Positions 1-12,280 of a DNA stretch of 64,000 nucleotides are shown one piece after another. The position numbers were made by a program, and so were the translations under genes. Numbering within the stretch: position 1 is the stretch's first letter; each line of letters starts with the position of its first letter. Under the pieces are notes generated by a model. It searched no databases and had not been told where the DNA came from. It saw only the letters and a program-made list of their open reading frames with translations. This DNA comes from Bicyclus anynana (lineage: Eukaryota; Arthropoda; Insecta; Lepidoptera; Nymphalidae): positions 6,618,142 through 6,682,141 of the forward strand of contig NC_069097.1 in the NCBI RefSeq assembly GCF_947172395.1, given 5' to 3'.

Positions 1-994
1 TAAATAGTCTATTAAAGTCGTTTGATTATAGAACTTTCTTATTGTCAAAGATGATTGAGTAGCTGAAGCGCTGATATAATAAAGACACTACAATTGTGTT
101 ATGGAATAGTTTTTACTTCTCTTTTTTTTTTAGAAGTCAAAGGCTATTGAGGGTTAGATAAAGAGCGTACGAATATTACATGTTATGTACGAAATAAGTT
201 TAGTGAACAAGTGTCGAGAAATTCCTATAATACTCGTAGCTAGATTAACTTTGGCAGATTTGATTTTCTAAAACCCCTAATTCTCCTTGAAACTTGATAA
301 TAAGCCAGGCTAAGTTTACGCTTTGAAGTACGAGTTTGTTATGTATTATAATCTCAACACGAGATTATTAAGATTTTAGATGAGAGACGAAATTTTCCTT
401 TGAGGTAAAAAAAATGTTCTAATTTGGATTATTCGAATATAAAAAGCTTACATAAATGAAATGCCTAAAAAAGAGTACCTACCTACGTTTCTCATAAATG
501 GTTGTGTATTTTTATTTAGATTATTTATATAAATTAGATTATCATAGATAATAGAAATGCGTGCAAAAAAGTAATTAACTTTTCCTCTTGATTTGACCTG
601 TCCCTCAATTCCTGAACTTGATATCAAAAGCTAAACTAGCTAAGTCAAAGACGAAATAAAATAATAATAAACTTTTTCCAACATTATTTACTATTTCAAG
701 CTGTCCAAGGTAACTGTATTGAAAAGGAAAAGCTCCAGATGTTTCAAGATAAATTTATTGTACTACTCTATTAGAGATTGTTGGAGAAGCAATATTTTAG
801 AATTTCTCGGGAGATACGAAGGTTCAGAGAAAAACGTGGGATGAATTCATAATACGAAACAATCCATTTTGGCGTGCCTTATTATGTAGGCTCAACAGAG
901 AAAGTAGAATATTTGCTGTAGATTTGCGATTGGGATCACAGCAGGATAGAGGATTTAGACAAACTCTATGTCAAAGTCCAGTTTGACGGTAAGA

Positions 995-1160
995 ATGTAG
1001 CTAACTCCGCGCGGTTTTACCCACGTGGTTCCCGTTCCCGTAGGAGTAACATGTATAGCGATAAATGGGCTGTGTAACACTGAAAGTATTTTTTAAATCG
1101 GAGCAGTAGTTCCTGAGATAAGTGCGTTCAAGCGAACAAAGAAATATACAAACTCGTCAA
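995..1160 (-). mobile_element. Helitron-like short repeat, family H (partial)
   Basis: Contains the family landmarks in reverse: AGCTAACTCCGCGCGG, CACGTGGTTCCCGTTCCCG, and the block around TTCCTGAGATAAGTGCG. Same family as the fuller copy at 5251-5451; the AT-rich start is degraded. Confidence 0.65.
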
Positions 1161-1789
1161 AATTCAAAATTCATTTATTTCAATTAGGCTTAGTTTACAA
1201 GCACTTTTGAAAGGTCAAGATTATGTCATAATTTAATTTAATCTAATGGTTGTATTAATAGTCGAAAACTTAAAACTAAAGTTACGAGGGTTCCAAACGC
1301 GCCTTGGTCTGTGAAGAGCCCACAACAAACTCAGCCAAGGTTTTTTTTGTTTACCACCATTTTACAAACTTATTTAACACAGTCGTATATTAGAATTTAA
1401 CACCAAGCTTTTTATCATTACTATAATCATTAACACTATAATAAGCCTTTCCCAAAAGCTTGCGTTTAATAAACACTTTGAACTTTTTGAATTTTTTTTT
1501 TCAGTCAGCTTTATAACATTAGTAGGTATTGATTATGACAAAACACCTCTGTATTTCGATGGTTAAAAAGTAAACATTTGAATCTGGACAGGAAATCCAT
1601 TACGTTGATACGGATGAATAGCTAACCTTAATTCGTACGTCATTACTCATTAGTAATCCTACTTTCACGACAGAATTAGTATTAAATATTCTTTTACTGT
1701 CGCCAGATTTGTGCCTGCTTGTTTTTTACTATACTAATTCTACAAAAAAAGAAATGAACAAGGAATTTTTATTAGTGAAGCTAATGAAT

Positions 1790-1965
1790 ATAAATACGAG
1801 TACTCAGGGAATCGAATCATGAAATCTCGAAAACCGATATACAAAGCTGAAATTTGGCAGGGAAGTAGTTTATAGTTATCCACTAAGAACGGATTTTGCG
1901 ATAGGGCCGGATTAAAGAGGTCTAAGGGCGGACGAAGTGACGGGCGTCCGCTTGTATATTATAAG
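1790..1965 (+). mobile_element. Short repeat, family J (GGCGTCCGC end)
   Basis: Shares with copies near 9005 and 45815 a core containing GTAGTTTATAG and a GGACGAAGTGACGGGCGTCC end. Probably non-autonomous and Helitron-like by its end structure; no coding capacity. Confidence 0.5.
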
Positions 1966-2574
1966 CTATTACAAAAACCTAAAACATACCTACATTTAAC
2001 TTTGACTTCTTAAGCTCTACAAAAATCAACTTCTTCACCTTTCGGTTCGTTAGTCGCAAAAGAAATTACTTTTTATACAAAAAAAGGCTTTTACTTGTTC
2101 TCGGAAAAATTACGTAGCTGCTAAGATGTAAAAAGTGTGATATTTTTGTGACTCAGCTTAGCTCCAATTTATGATATAATTATATTTTTCAAGATCTTTC
2201 GTTTTCTTTCGAGATACGAGCAAGTATTTAAGGTTTGTTTCAATATTTTGTTTAATGGCAGGCGCGCCACAAAACACCCTTTTTGTATGAGTAATTAAAC
2301 TAACTATATATATTATTATAGTGAACAGTTCGTTCTCGAACAAAATATAATAATTAATATCATTTTCTCATTAATATGAACGTTATTTACGAAACATCTT
2401 TACCTGAACAACTATTTTTGCTAAAATTAGTTACAGCTTACACTGTTTAATTAGACATAAAATTAAAAATTTTGAAAACCTCCGAATGTCATGAAATTAT
2501 TAATTACTCTCTCGATCGAGTCATCAATATTCTCTTTCAGTGGATATTCATTTGAGACCACATTCGAGTATATT

Positions 2575-2795
2575 TGCAGACATTCGGTTGTTCTTCCCAA
2601 CTTTCACCTCCCACAACTTTTAAACGGCTCAACCGATTTTCATCAAATATGTCTAAGCACACTCGCCCGTAAGTCAACTTTGATAGAAAAAAACTAAATT
2701 GAAATCGCTTCATCCGATCGGGAGATATGGTGCCATAGACAGACAGACAGACAGACACGTCAAACTTATAACACCCCTCTTTTTGCGTTAATAAT
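2575..2795 (-). repeat. Interspersed repeat with GACA microsatellite
   Basis: Contains a CAGACAGACAGACAGACACG tract, flanked by ACACCCCTCTTTTTGCG on one side and AACGGCTCAACCGATTTTCA on the other. It resembles short repeats common in lepidopteran introns; the class is not certain. Confidence 0.5.
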
Positions 2796-2839
2796 AATTT
2801 ATCAAAAATCTTGCTTAAACATATTAGAATATAAGTTAC

Positions 2840-3046
2840 CTTGGTCATTACTATAGCTTCTTCTCGTGATATCGCGACTGGTCCCGGCGGCCCAGCTTCA
2901 CCCTTATCCCCTTTAGGGCCAGTGATCCCTGGTTCTCCTTGAGTACCAGGTAGCCCTGATGGCCCAATGTCACCCCTTTCACCAGGCTTGCCGTCAGTGC
3001 CAGGAAAGCCTTGTGGACCTTCCATACCTCTGCTGCCTTTCTCACC
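2840..3046 (-). CDS. Collagen exon 11: COL3 block
   Basis: 69 codons, acceptor TTCTAACCAG, donor AAG/GTAACT, phase 0 at both ends. Nineteen uninterrupted triplets (GEK GSR GME ... GPP GPV) then AISREEAIVMTK, the beginning of another non-collagenous segment. No further exon is visible between here and position 1, so the next one lies outside the window. Confidence 0.92.
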
Positions 3047-6000
3047 CTGGTTAGAAAAAATGTTTTCAATGGTTATAATAATGAAAAAAATATTATCAAA
3101 GATTCTAGTTAAGGCTGTTAATCAAAATTCTAGATAGTATTTTTAGGTAAGTACATATTTTTTTCTTTGTTGATATATTATTGCATATCTGAGGTTCTAA
3201 GAACACTTTTGATGGTAGGTAGCAAAAGTCTACCAACCTGATTCATCTGTAATTTGGATTGTATTTCATAGATACTTGTCTATAAGGCTTGCCTTAACAA
3301 TTTAAAAATAATAATATCAAATAACACGAATTTTAAATATCTCTAAACAAAATGTTCTTGATACCGAGTTCTAAATCTTTTACAATATTAAATAACGTTA
3401 CCTTCTCTCATAGATTTGTTAGACGGAAGATGAAATTAAGCTGCTAATTCAAGTCGCCCGCCTCATTATTATGTATGAAAATTACTGTTTTGTTTCCATC
3501 TCGTCTCATAAAGCCGCCAGGGAATTGAGCAACTTGTTGACGGAAAAGAAACTTGCGGGGAAAAAATGTAGCCTGGCTTGGCACTGATATGAAAATTAAA
3601 GACACCTTATTTGCGAAGCGAATTTTCTATAGTCGGAAAAGGTTGATTAAACAAAAATTCTACTTTTATTATACGAGTATTTACGGTCGTATTTAATTAC
3701 TTATCAGATATCACTTTACTTAACATTAAATATTTTTTGTAAATGTATTTAATTCTAAGCAGTAAGAACGTACTTAAAATGTGATTGAGTTTAGACAGAC
3801 CGACTTAAAATACAACTAATATACATATCTAGAAACCTATTGTTTAAAATATATTCATTTTGATTATTTTTGTGTGACTATCCTGACCATCATCATCATC
3901 ACCACTTTTACTATCGAAATTTTTAAAATGTACTGATTGTGCCTACAAGCCAAGTATAATTGGGCGTCTTTTCTGAAAGTGTAGCAGTCTGTTTACGAGT
4001 AGAAAACATTCAGTAGAAGAAGACAGAAAAAAGGCGAATGATCGTCGTGTAGTATCGAAATTGTGACATTCTTACAGTCAAAATTTGTTTGTTCTATGTC
4101 AACATCATCATCATTATCAGCTGGTGGACGTCCACAGCTGGACATAGGCCTCTTGCATGGACTTTCAAACAAAACGGTCTCGAGCCGCCAGCATCCAGCG
4201 GCACCCTGCAACACGTTTGGTGTCTTCGGTCCACCTAGTGGGGGGTCGACCAACACTGCGCTTTCCAGTGCGGGGTCGCCATTCCAGCACCTTGGGACCC
4301 CAACGTCCTTCGGCTTTTCGAACTTTGTGGCCTGCCCATTGCCACTTCAACTTCGCGATAAGTCACTGATATAGCTCAGCGAATCGCGAAGCTGAAATGT
4401 TCTATGTGTGTTGAAGAAATTATATCATTTTTGTTTTTTATACTGTATTTTATCTTTGTTTTGTATATCAATGGTCATCGGCTTTCTTATTTACGTCTCG
4501 GGTAGGTAATTACCTTTTCACCCCTTTCTCCTTTATCGCCTTTCAGCTTGACGACTTCACGTAGCTCTGAAAACACGCGTCATTTAATATCCATGGTATT
4601 ACTTACATTATCTAAAATAAATGAACTAAACAGATGGCCTAGTGGCAGTTTGACACTGTGACGATCGCGTAAACGTAAACGCGTATTTTTAAGTAATTGA
4701 AACAGTGCCATCTAGTGGCGCTACTGCACAACTGTTTAAATTCCATATAAATTCGCGTTTACGTTAACGCGATAGTAACAGTATGAAAATATTGAAACTC
4801 TCAGTAGGCACACAGGTAAGTACTTTACTAATATTTGTTTATTATAAGAAAAAGTCTTTATATATAATGCTAAACAAGAATTTCCCCACAAACAACCATG
4901 TGTAAATACGGTATCTTTGGACGATTCAAAGGTCAATACAATGATCTTTAATTATACATGCAAATATAAAATCTTATTTTTTATATTTTCTATCATGAAA
5001 AAATCATGTTTCCAGTCGTCAGACGCTTAGCTTAGGAAGCCCTCGCTAGATACCCTTAAACTTAATTTAAAAAAATAACCATATGTCAAACTCCATGATT
5101 GGCTACAATAATTACTTATGGTAGGAGCATAGGTTGACAAATAGCTGTCCTAAGAAACTAAAGCCTTCGTATAAGGGACTTTTACAGGCTCTTCGTCCAA
5201 CACTCGTAGCAATAAGCTCTTCTTAATAAATTTATTGGTACATAAATAAATCTATACTAATATTATAAGGTTGAAGAGTTTGTTTGTTTGATTGATTGAA
5301 CGCGCTAATCTCAGGAACTAATAGTCCGATTTGAAAAATTCTTTCTGTGATAGATAGCCAATTTATCGAGGAAGGCTATAAGCTATATATTATCCCCGTA
5401 TTCCTACGGGAACGGGAACCACGCGAGCGAAACCGCGCAGCGTCAGCTAGTAGTTAATATTTTATCTATTACATTATTACTACTAAAAATACGCTTCCTG
5501 ATATTCATAAATAATAAACATATGCTTTGAATAGGTACATCGAAATTACTATTTGGAACTCGATGTCTGCCCTGAGGATGTTATACAAAATTATTCAGCT
5601 CATATCATTCATATTATTCAGTTCATATTATTCAGTTTTGATGGAAGAGTCATAAAACAATGTAATATTACAGTGAGCCGGGGCATACCGGCAATATGTG
5701 TATTACGTAAGTTATGAGTTCTTGCGGTGCTTAAATCGCTGCGGCTGAAGTTTGATGCTTATGAATAATTATTGAATGAATAATTGCTGGGGAAAGTTGA
5801 ACCTTGTAATGAATAGGTATAGATCTGTCTGTGTACTGAATAAATTAATGGATTCAAGTTTATGTTATAACTAATATGTGTGCCTTTTAAAAACTAAAAT
5901 TTCAATCAAATATATTATTTTAAATTTTGGAATTGTAACTCTTATATAGAATCAGAAATCTGAACCCTGTTTAACTTAGTTGTGGGAACATGTTACTAAC

Positions 6001-9000
6001 TGACTTTAATTTTAGATTAGATTAGTTATTTATTTTGTCATTTCCACAGAGTAATATTTTTTTATTCCTCAGACTAGATGAAACGGAATTTCAATTAAAA
6101 TGATCAAAATATAATATACTGATACTGATAATATTTATCGATGTGTTGTGAATTCATTGACACCACAGATAAAAGAAGTAACCATTAGTTGTCTGGTCTG
6201 TGATCGACACAAACGGCTTTTTTTTATTTTGTACAAGTTAGCCCTTGACTACAATCACACCTGATGGTAAGTTGATGATGCAATATAAGACAGAATCAGG
6301 CTAACTTACTATGAGGAGGATGAAAATCCACACCTCTTTCGGTTTGTACACGACATCGTACCGGAACGCTGAATTGCTTGGCGGTGTGTTTTTGACGAAA
6401 GGGTGGTAAGCCGAAGCCACCTACCAGCCAGATCTGGACCAACTTAGAAAACCTCAATCGGCCCAGCCGGGGTCGAACACAGGACCTCCGTCTCGTAAAT
6501 CCACTGGACACCACTACGTCACGGAGGCCGTCAAAAATAGAGAAAAGGAGGCTTATACTGTAGTTTCTTACCTGATTGTGCGACGTAGCTTAATACCGAG
6601 TTGTTGGTGATTGCAGTCATTGGTGCTGGCAGACCAGGAGGTCCTCGTGAACCTTTTGAACAAATATTAAAAATACTAATTACCACACCACAGATTAAAG
6701 AATACTAGGCAGATAGAGCGCACGGAACGCGGCAGTGAAGCAGCCATTCCAAATACATTCTTGACTCAGTAGGTACGACACAAAGCGTCGTATAAGTAAT
6801 TTTCAATATTATTCAAGAAAAATGGCGTCTTATGTTTTTAAATATTTTAAATACTGTTTACAAAAACTAAAAAATAAGATGGATTATTAGTATATTATGG
6901 TAATTATCAATTTAAGTGATAAATATTAAAATACAAATTATGAAAAAAGTTTGTATATACGGATGTCAACCAGATGCGTGACGTTTTTTTATGGGTTTCA
7001 CCGACCTCACCACTGCACTGCTTGTAAAGACTCATTATTTTTCTTTTTTCATTCTGTATCATTCTTTATTCTGTGCCAATAACTATAAAATTATCAGATT
7101 TTGATACATCTTACATACATAAAAATAAATAACGTGTGTGTTTTACTAAAACTCGAAAAAAATCAGTGTAAATCAAATTTTTTGTATGTTCTATAGCAAG
7201 TTAAATTAAGCAAACTAAATTATGCAAAAACTAAAATTTATTTGACAATTGCTTTTCAAGTACTTTTGTTTGCTGTAAATTTAGCTTCAATTAATTGTCT
7301 TCATAAAACAAAACATTCTACATTGAAGATAGATATAAGATATTGATTACGTAGTGTGGCAATGCATAACAATAACTTGATAGTGAGAATTTCACGTTCG
7401 CTGCGGCCGTTCGCTGTGTGCTCTGGTACGAGGTTTTTTGACCTCATACTAGAACTTTATGTGGTCCGGTACGAGGTCCATCGACCTCCTAACTCTTGAA
7501 GACGCTAGACGTACGAGGTCAATTGACCTCGTACCGCAGCGAATGTATTAAATAAAATTATGGCACAGCAACGATCTATCCGATCAGGTAAGTAAAAGTA
7601 TATTAAAAATAAAAATCACCATTTGTGAACTAGCCCTTAAATAATAACTGTTATTACAAGCAACCCTGAAGTACATGTGTTCGAAATTTAAAAAAGAATT
7701 GCACATAAATTTAAAAATGCAATAATATCGTCGTCTCGATGAAATAATTCGTTCCGGAATCCGTTAAAAGGCACCGGACGAACGATTTTTCCGAATCGTT
7801 TTTTCCGGACGACCCAAATACCTCCGTGTTCTTCGCAAATAAATTCAATAAAGGATACCGTTAAACATAAAATTTCGTGGCAGAGTTAGCCTGTTACGTT
7901 CGATCGACAAATGCGACGAAATGAAACGTGAAGTACCTACGAGGAATTAAATATGAAATATTTATTTAACACCCTAATAGGTACTATAAAAGATTCTTAA
8001 CTTAAATTTTTCATTATTTGAGAGTGTTAGGGAATTACTTTCATGATAATAATTATATCAAATGGATGTATTAGTTAATTCAAAAATTTCTTACTTATGA
8101 AATCAAACGCAAACAGTACGGGTTGCATTCAGCAGTGAATTATTCGATTACAATTTTCGATAAATATAGTAGATAAGAAAAGACAGGAAGTAGGTATACG
8201 TGCTTAGCTGAAAACAACATTCATAGATAAGTAGAATGGCTGTATTTATTGATACAACCAGCCAGTTTTAAAAAATAACAAAGATACGAAATGATTTTTT
8301 TTTAATTTTATCATTGTCGCATTTTCTTCCCTGTAGTAGAAAATGTCCCAGTGGTGATTTTACAATTCGATGTAATGAAATGTTACTGGCTTAAGATGGT
8401 GGAGTCAGTCAATCATCAGGTTTGACGACATTTCAAAAATGCTTGTAAGCTAAGCTTGAATATATTGTTCGTGTAATGTATACCTTTTTCTCCTTTTTCA
8501 GCAGGACGTCCATGTGCGCCGGGAAGGCCGGGTGTACCATCTTTTCCTGGTTGTCCACGTTCCCCTTTTAAACCATGTGTCCCTCTCGGCCCAGCATACC
8601 CCTATTACAAGATAAAAATATAAGTAATATGAAAAGTTTCGATGAATGAAATGGAGCAGCCCCCCTAGCCAAGTGGCACGTCGATTCTCTTTCTATACGA
8701 TCGCTAACACTTCGAAAACTGGAAAGATGTATGGGAATGACATTTGCTATCGACAGGTCACGTGATCAAGATCTGTCATTCCTATACATCTTTCTAGTTT
8801 TCGAAGCGCTAGCGATCGTAGAAAGAGATTCGACGTGCCACTTGGCTAGGGGGGCAGTTCTTTGCTCTGTGTTATTGAGACGGAATATCTTGAAAATTTT
8901 CATAATCTCAATTTATTTTTTTCTATCCTAACCTTCGGGCATTTTACATGAACACTGTTAAACTTACAAACCTGTGATGGTCAGACCTTTGTCATCTTCT

Positions 9001-12000
9001 ATATAATTTATAAAAGTGAAAGATCACTCATTACGGAATATCGATTAGCGCTGTACACACAAAGATGAAATTTGGTAGGGAGATAGTTTATAATTGGTAA
9101 AGGTCTGCTAAAAAAGGATTTTGCAAGAAGAATTATGGAGGTTGTAGGCGTCAGCTTGTTTATATAAGCTGAAAGTTTGTTAATAGAGGTCGTTCACCTC
9201 ATGATTATACGTATTTTCGAAGTATCCTAAGCCTAAAATTGCAGTCTCATCAGAAGTCATGTGTTAGACACAGAGCGTATTCTAAAAGCAACATTGTAAC
9301 AGAACCTATAAAACAAGTGGGACGGCGTAGTTTTGAGGCTCGGTGCCCTTTTGCTAATGAGAGAGGCCTTCACAAGAGCCTCTGTAAAAAGCTGTTACGG
9401 TTTTTTTAATGACTTATCATTGAGACAGGCACTAGTAGACGAGTATAGATGTTTCTTTGTCTTTAAAATGCAAAAATTTTGAATGATTTCAAAATACTTT
9501 ACTGTTGTTTTTCCAAGCATTTATTCCACGTATTCATTTATCACGGCTTTAAATTATTACCAACGATTATAATACGCGTATTTTAAACATATAAATTACA
9601 CTCAGAGGCACAATTACCCGCCCACTTTAATATACTCGCGTCATATTAAAGTGGGCGGATAATTGTGCCTCTTAAGTTACACTTTTATACATATTTCAGT
9701 GTTTACACAACGATGGCAGAATGCGAAATTGTAGTCATTCACAAAAACGAAAGTGTTCACCAGAGCCAAAAAACGTTTTTAGTTTATTTCAAAAAATCAT
9801 AACCAGCATATTTGTTAACTTACACTCATGATTTTTGGATATTAGTCTTGTTATTTTTTTTCTAAATATCATTCTAGCACTGAAATCTCATTCTAAAAAT
9901 TATTTATCAAAATTTTGTTTTGCGACATTTTGAACTATTTGTACAGAATGTTAAAACGCTGTAATTAAACTATAGTTGTATGGAGCTGGTTCAAAGGCAT
10001 TTTTTTTAAGGAAAACAAAAACGTTGTAAGCTGCAATATTTGAACTAGGGCTGTCCGACTATACGTTGTAAACAATTGGTTATATAATGAAACTTCTCTC
10101 CTACTTATATTTTTGTTGTTGTAATCGACATAGAAGTTATTTCTGTTTTTTTTTTGTAACTTACAGCATTTTTAAATGCAGGCAATACGGTTAAAACCTA
10201 TTTTTTTAAATGTAAATTTTATCGCAGAGTTACGTGACCCAGACCACTTTGAAGCAGTTTTTTTTTCAGATTCGAACAGTTTTGTTTTTTTTTAATTTTA
10301 TCATAGTTTGGGCTACAACGTTTTCGCTTTCCGCCATCGAACCATAGATAGTAGTTATAATTTTTTCATTTCCATGATTTATAATATTTTTTTTCTGTTT
10401 GATCCACCTAAAAAATAAAAAATAGTAAATTTTTAATTTTATAGCTACTAAAGTAACCAAGGTAAAGTTTCGTCAAATAGTCCAACCATACTAATTTTAT
10501 GCAAAATGAAGCCTGTTTTTATAAAATTTAAATAATAGATAAATGTGATCATAGAACGATATAGGCTATTTTGTCACGAGAATTTTTAATTTAGATTTTT
10601 TTTTGTTTTTTATATTTGAAAATAATTGTAAAGCTTTAATATCAAAGCTTCTGAGAATAGGTAAAAGTATGTTTTTAAATAGGTATAATTTTATTTTTAA
10701 GTGATAGATAGTTCATGGGGTCAGCTCAACTTTGATATTAAACACCCTAACAATTAGCGCTTAAATATTGAATTTTAATTACTACTTTTCATAGTTTGAT
10801 GGTTTATAATGACAAAGAAGTTTTCTTTTACTTATAATTATTCGTTCTACACTAATTTCAACTAATAATTATGTGATGTCTGGCATGGTTAATTAAAGGC
10901 TTTATTTTTCAGTTTTCCTATTAATAAATAGATCGTAAGCTTATTATTCAGGAATAGCTACAATATTTTCATGTTTTTTTTCACTAACACAGAATAATTT
11001 AGAATAACTTCGGCTTGGCTTTCGCTATTATTATTTTGCTCTTTATGTTCCAGTTATTGTAGTATATCAGTATGTCTGAGCTGCATTGTAGTAAATCAGT
11101 TTTCTAAAATTACGGACTTACCCGGTCACCTTTATCGCCTTTGGCTCCGTGTAATCCTCTGTCACCTTTAATTCCCTGGTAGCCTCTCTCTCCTTGGGGA
11201 CCTGGGAGGCCCATCGGGCCCCTTTCACCTGGGGGCCCCTGAATTGCGCGATCGTTCCCATATAATCCTGATGATTCCTGTGACAATATTAATAATTAAA
11301 TTCTTTGGAATATTTTGTTGACAGAGAACCAAAGGACAGATGAATATTTGCGAAGTTTATTATTATTAGGAATATCTTTAGGTTAGGTAGTCTTGTTGTC
11401 TGATAAAATTATACTGACTTACTATGCGCAAAAGTGGTATCTCAGTGACAGCAAGATTCGAGATAATAAATTACGTAAAAGTAGGTTTAACGTAAAAGTG
11501 AGACAGAAAAACTTTCCTTTGGAGTTTTCTATACTTTTAAAATAAAATACCGCTATAAGGTTTAGTTCATAAGATGCATATTTTTCTAAACTATCAAATA
11601 AATGTATTTTTTTGGACTTTTGCGCTTATCACGACAGTACTATTATTTATTTTTTTTGAGCTTTTGCGCTTATCACGACACTTGATTATTATTTTTTTAT
11701 GTGATTACATCACATTTATTTAGATATGAGAAATAACGAATTTAGATATCATCAAACGCAAAATACGCAGGAAAAACAATTCTTGTCTTGAAATAAGCGT
11801 ATTTAACCAAACAAACAAACTCATCACATTTATTACATTTATACATTATGTTCGTATAAAACATGTAAAAAAAAAACAACTTGCTTAGCAGAGTGTCTAC
11901 TTTGCCAACACGGAAATGTATTAAAGTCTTACAAAATTTCTTCAATGGGAAGTGATTATTTAAAAAGCTGCGTAGCTTGAGACCGTTTTTCCTTGTAGAA

Positions 12001-12249
12001 AAAAAAATTAAGCACCTTTTTTATTCCAATACGGATGCTGTCGATGGGGCAAAAGGAATAAATTCGATTTAATCTCGTAAAATCTAAGAGAATCATTAAT
12101 ATGGAGTGGTGCTTAGTTTTGTATTTATCCGAGTTAAATATAACTACTATGCTCTTTATTTGTAACATTTAATTCAGTATGAGTATAGGGAAGAAGTTCA
12201 TACATACACTGGTTAACATGTGCTCTTTAGTACAAATCTCCGTCTTCTA

Positions 12250-12280
<31 letters not shown>

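Larger units (their letters stand above)
1..2839. other. Intronic sequence downstream of collagen exon 11
   Basis: No collagen-like or other exon is visible on either strand. Contents are Helitron-like fragments near 995-1160 and 1790-1965 and an arthropod repeat with a GACA microsatellite at 2575-2795; the remainder is AT-rich sequence without a recognisable feature. Confidence 0.6.
4567..6571. other. Collagen intron between exons 9 and 10
   Basis: 2005 nt holding the M1 MITE, a Helitron-like copy and a family-B SINE. The stretches 4785-5250 and 5452-6215 show nothing recognisable. Confidence 0.8.
8602..11121. other. Collagen intron between exons 7 and 8
   Basis: 2520 nt holding a fold-back element, a family-J repeat and a perfect hairpin. 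The stretch 9680-11121 is AT-rich with long T runs and no recognisable gene. Confidence 0.8.

Noticed and set aside
2537..2839. Extension of collagen exon 11 as a longer ORF
   Set aside because: The consensus donor AAG/GTAACT at 2840 is followed by non-collagenous sequence lying partly in a repeat with a GACA tract.
8731..8931. 66-codon ORF
   Set aside because: It lies in the right half of a fold-back MITE and has no homology.
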